Shown here: positions 15,078 through 20,604 of the stretch, piece after piece | Position numbering within the stretch: position 1 is the first letter of the stretch | How the letters are laid out: the number at the start of each line of letters is the position of its first letter | Source of the DNA: DAIMZM01 sp036733985 | GTDB taxonomy: Bacteria; Bacillota; Dehalobacteriia; UBA4068 | Direction: 5' to 3' | DNA: 20,604 nt | Assembly: GCA_036733985.1 (NCBI GenBank) | Contig: DAIMZM010000041.1 | Span: 1-20,604 of the forward strand | Made by a program: the position numbers and the translations under genes | The notes under the pieces: model-generated | The model's database searches: none | What the model was told of the DNA's origin: nothing | The model's input: the letters and a program-made list of their open reading frames with translations, nothing else

Positions 15078-15680
15078 ATGAGAACCACCATCAAGAGCGT
15101 CTCCCAGTCTCTCATCTTTGTCGTTTGCATAGTCGTCACCTTGGCCCTGGCCAGCGGCATGGCCCTGGCTGCCAATGATTATGACAACGACAACTATAGC
15201 TATGGCTCGATTGGCAATTATGGTTATACTTCCTTCTTCGATTACAGCTATAGCCCGGTCTTAAGTCAGATCAACAATATCTTCAGCAACTACCTGTCTT
15301 ACTTCGGCTTTGGCAACAGCCAGAACCAGCTCTACAAAGACGCGGTGGACTATTACCGGACCTGGCAGGTAAAAGCCGCCTGCACCGGCCTGTACTATCC
15401 CTGGAGCCAGCTGGAAGGCCTCTGCACCTATTTGAAGCAGAGTCCCCGGGCCTATATGGAGGCATTGGTGGATTGGACCAATCGGGAAATCGAGAGCGCC
15501 GTCCGCTATGCCCAGAGCACCCGGAAGAAGGATATTGATCTGCTGTTGAGCAAGGAAGCCCTGCTGGTAGCCAATGTCCGCTATTGGAGCCGGGCCACCG
15601 GTATTGAAGTGCTTTGCCAATATACGGATTATTGGGTGGATGGCCAGTGGGTCAGCATCGACCCGTTGCGGGTAGTGTAA
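15078..15680 (+). CDS. c-di-GMP-controlled Tyr-rich secreted protein, unknown family
   Basis: 200 residues, family not recognised. A clear signal peptide is present: basic start MRTTIKS, hydrophobic core LIFVVCIVVTLALASGMALA, likely cleavage after residue 31 before AND. The mature N-terminus (about 33-75) is very rich in Tyr, Asn, Asp, Ser and Gly (YDNDNYSYGSIGNYGYTSFF). The rest is α-helical in character with many aromatic residues (YYRTWQVKAACTGLYYPWSQ and VRYWSRATGIEVLCQYTDYW) and three Cys. No LPXTG sorting signal and no second membrane helix, so it is probably released or surface-associated. ATG follows GAGAGGA by about 8 nt. It is the first gene after a c-di-GMP riboswitch, which suggests a role in adhesion, matrix or pilus function; this is inference. 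Confidence 0.85.
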   Translation: MRTTIKSVSQSLIFVVCIVVTLALASGMALAANDYDNDNYSYGSIGNYGYTSFFDYSYSPVLSQINNIFSNYLSYFGFGNSQNQLYKDAVDYYRTWQVKAACTGLYYPWSQLEGLCTYLKQSPRAYMEALVDWTNREIESAVRYAQSTRKKDIDLLLSKEALLVANVRYWSRATGIEVLCQYTDYWVDGQWVSIDPLRVV

Positions 15681-15769
15681 TTGTTACCCGGCGCCTGACT
15701 GCCACCGCAGCCCCTTGCCGCCCACCAATCAAAGTGATCAATAAGCCCATTGCCAAAGGTATCGATGCA

Positions 15770-16093
15770 TTGCGCCATATGCCCCAGCCTCTCCGCGAAG
15801 ACCTGGAAGAGAAAATCACGCGGATCCATGGCTTGCCCGGCGTGGTAAAAATCATTCTCTACGGCTCATATGCCAAGGATATGCCGAATACGGACAGCGA
15901 TATTGACCTGGCGGTATTCTTCAGCGCGGATAAGCCCTGCTTTTTAGAGGAATACCGCCGGCTGGTCAAAATCTGCAACTGCGCGGGGGCCGATTATCAG
16001 GTTCAGGCCTTCAGCATCCGGGAATTAGAGGATCCTTGCGGCATCATCGAAGAGATCGTCGAATATGGCGTAGAGTTGGGCAATGGCATTTAA
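15770..16093 (+). CDS. Minimal nucleotidyltransferase (MNT) domain protein
   Basis: About 107 residues from TTG 15770 (AAAGG 10 nt upstream). ATG 15779 and GTG 15734 are in-frame alternatives, and none has an ideal SD. The polymerase-β-type nucleotidyltransferase fold is shown by IILYGSYAKDMPNTDSDIDL: the GS loop followed by the DxD metal-binding pair. Such small MNT proteins transfer nucleotides, for example AMP, to partner proteins and are usually encoded directly beside a HEPN gene. Here the HEPN gene is two genes downstream, separated by a cupin-HD-GYP gene. 89 nt separate it from the secreted-protein stop; the next gene starts 11 nt after its stop. It could form an MNT/HEPN toxin-antitoxin-like pair or modify a signalling partner. 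Confidence 0.83.
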   Translation: MRHMPQPLREDLEEKITRIHGLPGVVKIILYGSYAKDMPNTDSDIDLAVFFSADKPCFLEEYRRLVKICNCAGADYQVQAFSIRELEDPCGIIEEIVEYGVELGNGI

Positions 16094-16104
16094 GGAGCAA
16101 AGGC

Positions 16105-17016
16105 GTGGACGGATTACACATCACCAAATACGCGAAGCGCGGGGCGGTGGGCATTGTCACTGCTCCGGTTTTGCTCGCTCAGGGCGAAGGTTTGGAAATC
16201 ATGCGCCAGACCATCCTAGCCGGGGCCACCCTTTGGGTAACGCCGGCAGCTACCGCTGATACGCTGGAATTCTTCTGCCTTCTAAGCGGCGCCCTGACCA
16301 TGACTCTGGATGATCAGGAGATGGAGCTGACCGCGGGAGATTCTTTTTATGTTGAGAATATCCGGGAGGAAGTCTTTCTCCGGGCCAAAGCCGAAACAGA
16401 GCTGCTCTATATCACCAATAGTCCCCTCTACGAATTGGTCAACAGTTTTCAAGGGGATCTGGACAAACTGCTCAGGGAAATCAATGACAAGGATCAGATC
16501 ACTTATGTCCACAGCAAACAGGTGATGAAGTATTCCATCGAGCTGTTCCGCCGCATGCCCGCCGAGCGGAAGGGCATTTCCGCCGATGAGATGGTCACCG
16601 CCGCCCTCTTCCATGACGTGGGCAAATGCTTCCTGCCGGACGAGGTTTTGAAAAAGAAGGACCGCCTGGATCCGGATGAATGGCGGTATATCATCAAGCA
16701 CCCCCATCACAGCGCCCGTCTGCTCCGCCCCCGCTTCGGCGGCAAAGTGGCGGAGATCGCCCAGAACCACCATGAACGGCTGGACGGCAGCGGTTATCCC
16801 TTTGGCCTCTGCGGCGATGAGATCAGCTTCGAGGCGAAGATCGTGGCGGTGGCGGATGTTTTTGACGCCATGACCACGGACCGGGGCTACAACCAGGTAC
16901 TGAGCCCCCGGCAGGCAGCGAAAGAGCTGTGCCAGCTGAAAGAACAATTTGACGAACGCATCACCCATGTTCTGGCCGATCTGGTCTGGGAAGACACTTT
17001 TTCTTCCAACAGCTGA
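16105..17016 (+). CDS. Cupin-HD-GYP protein, predicted c-di-GMP phosphodiesterase
   Basis: 303 residues. The N-terminal cupin-like β-barrel (about 25-110) shows EFFCLLSGALTMTLDDQEME and LTAGDSFYVENIREEVFLRA. A helical linker and an HD-GYP domain (about 135-300) follow. In the latter are HDVGK (H170-D171), KHPHHSARLL, HHERLDGSGYP (H222-P232, exact HD-GYP signature) and VAVADVFDAMTTDRGY. HD-GYP enzymes hydrolyse c-di-GMP to pGpG or GMP with a bi- or trinuclear metal site; the ligands visible here are intact. The cupin may sense a small molecule. Start GTG 16105, 7 nt after AAGGAG; upstream in-frame sequence belongs to the MNT gene. It lies between the MNT and HEPN genes in a riboswitch-controlled operon, so it may lower the same messenger the riboswitch senses. 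Confidence 0.92.
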   Translation: MDGLHITKYAKRGAVGIVTAPVLLAQGEGLEIMRQTILAGATLWVTPAATADTLEFFCLLSGALTMTLDDQEMELTAGDSFYVENIREEVFLRAKAETELLYITNSPLYELVNSFQGDLDKLLREINDKDQITYVHSKQVMKYSIELFRRMPAERKGISADEMVTAALFHDVGKCFLPDEVLKKKDRLDPDEWRYIIKHPHHSARLLRPRFGGKVAEIAQNHHERLDGSGYPFGLCGDEISFEAKIVAVADVFDAMTTDRGYNQVLSPRQAAKELCQLKEQFDERITHVLADLVWEDTFSSNS

Positions 17017-17037
17017 TCCGCTAAAGGAGCGATACCC

Positions 17038-17505
17038 ATGCAAAAAACTGAGAAATACGGCTATTGGCTGATGCTGGCCGATTATGATATGGAAACCATC
17101 CAGGTGCTGATAGACGGCGAGCGCTGGGTTTATGTGACCTATCTCTGCCAGCAGGCCATCGAGCGCCAGCTGAAAGGGATGTATGTCTACTATACCGGCA
17201 AGGAGGCGCCTAAGACCCATAATGTCAGTTTCCTGTTAAAAAAGATCATTACCACGCCGGATTTTAATGCCATGGAGGACTTGTCCCGCTTTACCGCCGG
17301 CCAGGATGATTGCGAGGATTTCCTGATCGACGTGATGTTTTACTATATGTCGGATTATCCCTTCTCTTATAAGAACATCATGGCCCGCTTTGTGGAAAAA
17401 GAGGTGGCCCTGGAATTATACAACCGCACCGTCAAAATGCTGGCCTGGCTGCGCAGCTTCCAGAAAACAACCGAACCAGCGGAAACCGGGGAGGGCCTGT
17501 CATGA
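17038..17505 (+). CDS. HEPN domain protein lacking the RX4-6H RNase motif
   Basis: 155 residues. An all-helical HEPN fold is indicated by YWLMLADYDMETIQVLIDGE, YLCQQAIERQLKGMYVYYTG and KTHNVSFLLKKI, the usual partner of MNT proteins. The only His (in KTHN) is not preceded by Arg at 5-7 positions, so the RX4-6H motif of HEPN ribonucleases is absent. The protein is therefore more likely a binding or regulatory HEPN than an active RNase toxin. ATG 17038 follows AAAGGAG by 8 nt. Its stop overlaps the start of the next small gene (ATGA). Its MNT partner is presumably the gene at 15770, separated by the HD-GYP gene. Confidence 0.88.
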   Translation: MQKTEKYGYWLMLADYDMETIQVLIDGERWVYVTYLCQQAIERQLKGMYVYYTGKEAPKTHNVSFLLKKIITTPDFNAMEDLSRFTAGQDDCEDFLIDVMFYYMSDYPFSYKNIMARFVEKEVALELYNRTVKMLAWLRSFQKTTEPAETGEGLS

Positions 17506-17705
17506 GCCGGGCTTTTGTCAGCGAAAACGATGGTTGGCGGCGCTGCCTGATTAAAATGGAAGATTGCATGTTCGCCGATGATCTGGGAAAATGCATCCTG
17601 AACTATTGCAAAAAATTCGGCGAGACCCCGCCCAAGCCTGAAGACGAACCAGCGGAACCAAAGGGGCAAGCAGCGCCAAAGGAACAAAAGGGCAAGAAAG
17701 CATAA
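17502..17705 (+). CDS. Small four-cysteine protein coupled to HEPN gene
   Basis: 67 residues, unrecognised function. The N-terminal half carries C15-x6-C22-x8-C31-x4-C36 within FVSENDGWRRCLIKMEDCMF and ADDLGKCILNYCKKFGE, which could bind zinc or an Fe-S cluster. The C-terminal half is Pro/Lys/Glu-rich and probably disordered (PKPEDEPAEPKGQAAPKEQK). No signal peptide. ATG overlaps the HEPN stop, and a strong GGGGAGG SD lies inside the HEPN gene, so it is translationally coupled and very likely real. It lies between the HEPN and EAL genes; 55 nt follow before the next start. It may be an accessory or redox-sensing subunit of the operon. Confidence 0.8.
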   Translation: MSRAFVSENDGWRRCLIKMEDCMFADDLGKCILNYCKKFGETPPKPEDEPAEPKGQAAPKEQKGKKA

Positions 17706-17760
17706 GGTAAAAAGGTCGAACCCATCCGGTTTTGCCGCAAAAAACAACGGGGAGGCAACA

Positions 17761-19731
17761 GTGGGCACACAGTACTTTTATGCTTATGAGCTATGCGCTT
17801 TATTCTTCCTGCTGGTCACCAGCGTTTTCTTTTTCTTGAGCAGACGGCTGCCCGGACGCCTGAACAAGGCTTTTGGCGCCATGCTTTTGCTGACCCTGGC
17901 CTCCCTGGCGCTGAATGTAGCCACGGTCCTGGCGGATAACCGCAGCCAGGCTTTGCCTTTGGCCCTGCTGTATCTGCTCAATATCGCCTATCTGATTACC
18001 GTATGCAGCAGCTTGGCTGCTTTTTTTGGTTATGTCTATCTGATCACCAGCCGCAACCGGCAGATCCCCCTGCCGCTGGCGCTGCTTTGCCTGCTGCCCA
18101 TCAGCGTCCTGGTGCTGATCCTGCTCACCACCCCCTGGAATAATCTGATTTTCTATTTTAACGCCGATAACAGTTACCGCCAGGGCCCTTGGCATTCTCT
18201 GATTTCTATTGTCTGCATCTTTTATATTCTGGCCACTATCTGCCAGATCGTGCAGGTACGGCGGCTGTTGGGCCGCAAAATCCTGAGAACCGCCTGGACC
18301 CTGGCTGTGCTAATGATAGCGGCTATTGTCATTCAATACCTGCAGCCCCGCTATCTGCTCACCGGTATGGCCGGGGCTCTTTGCCTGCAGATCCTCTACC
18401 TGGCCTGGCAATCCCCCAACGATTATTTGGACGCCTCCACCGGCCTGTTCAACCGTATGGCCCTGCCCTATCTGACGGAAATGCTCTATAACAAAAAGAG
18501 GGAATTCGGCGTGCTGGTTTACCTGTTCCGGGACATGAATGCCATGACCCTGCTGCAGGGCATGGAATTCAGCAGGCAGGTCCTGTTTCAGTTTATCCGC
18601 TATGCGCAGTCCGCTTTCAGCGGCAGCTACATCGTCCGCCTGGACAGCAATCAATTTTTGGTGCTGCTGCCGGATACCCGGCTGGATCAGGAAAAGCTGG
18701 CCCGGATCAGCGAGGATGCGCCTCGGACCTGGCAGTTTGACGGGCAGCAGTTCCAGCTGGCCCTAACGCTGCTGGGCCTGACCAGCGCCAATCATCCCCA
18801 CTTATGCGCCATGATGAATTCCTATGAGCAGTCCCTGCAGCTGATAAAAACCAGGGCCTGCCGGCAAACCCTGTTTGTGGATGATGATTTGGCCGCGGCC
18901 GGCCGGGAAGCGGCCCGGGTGGAAGGCGTGCTCCGGGACAAGCTGGCCCAGGACCGGATCGAGCTGGCCTTTCAGCCCATATTTTCCCTGGAGAAAAACT
19001 GCTTTGTGGCTGCGGAAGCCCTGGCCCGGCTTTATGATGAGGACAGCGGCTATATCCCCCCGGCCCTGTTCATCCCCATTGCCGAACGCACCGGCCTGAT
19101 CCACCAGCTGACAGAGGTCCTGCTCCATAAAATCTGCGCCTTTCTCACCACGGAGCAGCCGGAACTCTACGGCCTGACTCAAATCAGCGTTAACCTGTCG
19201 GCGCAGCAATGCCAGAACCCGGATCTGGCGGCCCGGATCTCGGGGATTTTGTCAGAATACCAGGTGCCTGCCAGCATGCTCTGCTTTGAGATCACAGAAT
19301 CCACAGCCTCCCGCTGCGCCTGCAATATTAAACGGGTGATGCAGGATCTGGGCAGGCTGGGGGCCAGCTTTGCCCTGGATGATTTCGGCATCGGCTACGC
19401 CAATCTGGACAGCGTGATCAATCTGCCCTTTAATTTTGCCAAAATTGATAAAAGCCTGCTCTGGTCAGCCGGTATGGACCTGCGGAAAGAAGCCCTGCTG
19501 CGTAATGTGATCAATATTTTTTCCAGCCTGGGCATCTGCACCATCTGCGAAGGGGCTGAAACCATTGCCCATATCGGCATGCTTAAAGCCAATGGGGTGG
19601 ATATGATACAGGGTTTCTATTATGCCCGCCCCCTGAGCCCCCAGCAATTATTGCATGTGCTCCAGGAACAGTCCCCCGACCTTTATGAAAAAACCGGGGC
19701 TGACTGCGATATCAGTTTATCCGTTAGCTAA
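17761..19731 (+). CDS. 7-TM sensor with degenerate GGDEF and intact EAL domain (c-di-GMP phosphodiesterase)
   Basis: 656 residues. Seven membrane helices fall in about the first 213 residues, giving a membrane sensor module. A GGDEF-like domain (about 218-375) has the active-site motif replaced by RLDSNQF (S296-N297-Q298-F299), so it is probably inactive as a cyclase and may bind GTP or serve as a spacer. The EAL domain (about 398-640) is intact: FQPIFSLEK, AEALARL with E419, NLSAQQ, EITES, DDFGIGYANL (D540-D541), KIDKSLL, EGAET, and QGFYYARPL. Predicted reaction: c-di-GMP to pGpG. GTG 17761 follows GGGGAGG by 5 nt; no promoter or terminator is obvious before it, so it is probably the last gene of the operon. 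Its product and the HD-GYP protein give two phosphodiesterases in one riboswitch-linked cluster. Confidence 0.93.
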   Translation: MGTQYFYAYELCALFFLLVTSVFFFLSRRLPGRLNKAFGAMLLLTLASLALNVATVLADNRSQALPLALLYLLNIAYLITVCSSLAAFFGYVYLITSRNRQIPLPLALLCLLPISVLVLILLTTPWNNLIFYFNADNSYRQGPWHSLISIVCIFYILATICQIVQVRRLLGRKILRTAWTLAVLMIAAIVIQYLQPRYLLTGMAGALCLQILYLAWQSPNDYLDASTGLFNRMALPYLTEMLYNKKREFGVLVYLFRDMNAMTLLQGMEFSRQVLFQFIRYAQSAFSGSYIVRLDSNQFLVLLPDTRLDQEKLARISEDAPRTWQFDGQQFQLALTLLGLTSANHPHLCAMMNSYEQSLQLIKTRACRQTLFVDDDLAAAGREAARVEGVLRDKLAQDRIELAFQPIFSLEKNCFVAAEALARLYDEDSGYIPPALFIPIAERTGLIHQLTEVLLHKICAFLTTEQPELYGLTQISVNLSAQQCQNPDLAARISGILSEYQVPASMLCFEITESTASRCACNIKRVMQDLGRLGASFALDDFGIGYANLDSVINLPFNFAKIDKSLLWSAGMDLRKEALLRNVINIFSSLGICTICEGAETIAHIGMLKANGVDMIQGFYYARPLSPQQLLHVLQEQSPDLYEKTGADCDISLSVS

Positions 19732-20054
19732 AACCCGCGCTACAAAATTTTTTATTCTACCTAAATTTTATTAATTGAAATGTTTCTTTAATTAATGGAT
19801 TAATGGTTGAAAGTTAATGCGGTTAGTGATAGTATTATAAATGGATTACAAGGCAATTCTATTGAGTGCCGGCATTTTTGTTTTTTCTGCAGACGGGCGA
19901 TGTCAAATGTATTTGCGTCAGAATCCGGCCCCGCGGCCGCAGGCCCCGGCTTCGAATCAGCCAAGGCATTTGGCCCGGTCATTTGTTAAAAACGTAAAAT
20001 CCCGCACAATTGTTATTGCCGGTAACGATTATTTTTTTCAGGAGGAAGAAAGAC
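19732..20054 (+). promoter_or_regulatory. AT-rich spacer with promoter and long leader of the aminotransferase gene
   Basis: No convincing gene. After an AT-rich stretch, a promoter-like TTGAAA (19807-19812), 17-nt spacer and TAGTAT (19830-19835) suggest a start near 19842, giving a 5' leader of about 210 nt. The leader contains a hairpin around GATGTCAAATGTATTTGCGTC (19898-19918) and GC-rich palindromes (GCGGCCGC near 19931). It matches no riboswitch class I recognise. The GGAGG at 20041-20045 serves the gene below. Confidence 0.45.
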
Positions 20055-20604
20055 ATGCACAAACAGCTTTTTATCCCTGGGCCAGTGGAAGTCCTGCCGG
20101 AAGTATTGGAGAAAATGTCTGGACCTATGATTGGTCATCGCGGCAAAGCTTCCACAGAGCTGCAGCAGCGCATTAGCGAAAAACTGCAGAAACTATTTTA
20201 TACCAACAATACCATCATCCTCTCGACCAGCTCTGGCTCAGGCCTGATGGAAAGCGCCGTCCGCTGCTGCTCCGCCAAGCGGATCGCCGCCTTTTCTATC
20301 GGTGCTTTTGGCGACCGTTGGTACAAAATGGCTGTAGCCAATGGCAAAGCCGCGGACAAATTCCGCGCTCCGGACGGCCAAGCCACCTCTGCCGCTGATG
20401 TGGACGCCGCTCTGGCCACCGGCAAATACGACCTGGTCACCATTACCCATAATGAGACCAGCTCCGGCGTGATGAATCCCATCGCCGAGATCGCCGCTGT
20501 GATCAAGAAATATCCGGACGTAATGTTCTGCGTGGACGCCGTCAGCTCCATGGGCGGCACCTATATCCCCGTGGACGAGCTGGGCATAGATTACTGCATC
20601 ACCT
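20055..20604 (+). CDS. Class V PLP-dependent aminotransferase (serine-pyruvate/alanine-glyoxylate type), 3' end beyond window
   Basis: The first 183 residues of a fold-type I class V aminotransferase. It opens with KQLFIPGPVEVLPEVLEKMS followed by GHRGKASTELQQRI, the usual N-terminus of serine-pyruvate/alanine-glyoxylate or serine-glyoxylate enzymes. STSSGSGLMESAVR (cofactor phosphate-binding region), ITHNETSSGVMNP and the PLP-Asp context CVDAVSSMGG follow. The Schiff-base lysine lies past the window edge, so activity cannot be confirmed. ATG 20055 follows AGGAGG by 9 nt. It has its own promoter and long leader. In many bacteria such a gene precedes a phosphoglycerate dehydrogenase for serine synthesis, which could be checked downstream. 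Confidence 0.93.
   Translation, partial: MHKQLFIPGPVEVLPEVLEKMSGPMIGHRGKASTELQQRISEKLQKLFYTNNTIILSTSSGSGLMESAVRCCSAKRIAAFSIGAFGDRWYKMAVANGKAADKFRAPDGQATSAADVDAALATGKYDLVTITHNETSSGVMNPIAEIAAVIKKYPDVMFCVDAVSSMGGTYIPVDELGIDYCIT

Noticed and set aside
15614..15769. Upstream extension of the MNT frame into the secreted-protein gene
   Set aside because: Extension translates to non-family sequence, overlaps the preceding gene and has no SD.
16036..16104. Upstream extension of the HD-GYP frame
   Set aside because: Overlaps the MNT gene in another frame; GTG 16105 has a proper AAGGAG.
19841..20176. 111-codon plus-strand frame in the aminotransferase leader
   Set aside because: Overlaps the start of the clear aminotransferase in another frame, lacks an SD and has no recognised motif.
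1..20604. CRISPR arrays, insertion sequences, tRNA or rRNA genes, prophage signs
   Set aside because: Looked for on both strands; no regular spaced repeats, transposase motifs, tRNA cloverleafs or rRNA sequence seen.

Overview
The window looks like a chromosomal segment of a moderately GC-rich, single-membrane Bacillota (Clostridia-like) bacterium. This is inferred from consensus-type SD sites and sigma-A-like promoters, a rimP leader hairpin, class I c-di-GMP riboswitches, and a Tad pilus locus without a secretin gene. The genus cannot be named from the sequence.

Layout. (1) 1-375, minus: 5' part of rimP, with its own promoter and a rimP-leader-type hairpin. (2) 537-7222, plus: a zinc-ribbon membrane protein overlapping a TPM-domain secreted/membrane protein, a terminator, then a second unit encoding a giant UPF0182 membrane protein, a ProC-like NAD(P) oxidoreductase and a fumarylacetoacetate-hydrolase-family enzyme. 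It ends at a strong bidirectional terminator (7242-7280). (3) 7387-14483, minus: a compact Tad/Flp pilus operon in transcription order prepilin peptidase, Flp pilin, CpaB, CpaE, CpaF/TadA, TadB, TadC, and an unusual DUF192 protein carrying a C-terminal DivIVA-like coiled coil. (4) 14515-15031: a divergent control region with two face-to-face promoters, each followed by a class I c-di-GMP (GEMM-I) riboswitch and an intrinsic terminator. One arm drives the Tad operon; the other drives the plus-strand genes at 15078-19731. (5) 15078-19731, plus: a c-di-GMP-riboswitch-controlled run encoding a Tyr-rich secreted protein of unknown family, a minimal nucleotidyltransferase (MNT), a cupin-HD-GYP protein, a HEPN protein, a four-cysteine small protein, and a 7-TM protein with a degenerate GGDEF and an intact EAL domain. 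(6) 20055-end, plus: 5' part of a class V aminotransferase with a long leader.

The centre of interest is regions 3-5. One second messenger appears to control, through paired riboswitches, both a surface pilus and an adjacent operon that itself encodes two predicted c-di-GMP phosphodiesterases. In both riboswitches the 3' end of the aptamer is complementary to the 5' arm of the following terminator. The simplest reading is that both are OFF switches: high c-di-GMP would stop both transcripts, and low c-di-GMP would allow pilus, secreted protein and phosphodiesterases together. The MNT and HEPN genes, usually neighbours in toxin-antitoxin-like pairs, are here split by the HD-GYP gene, and the HEPN protein lacks the RX4-6H RNase motif. 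This suggests a signalling module rather than a classical toxin.
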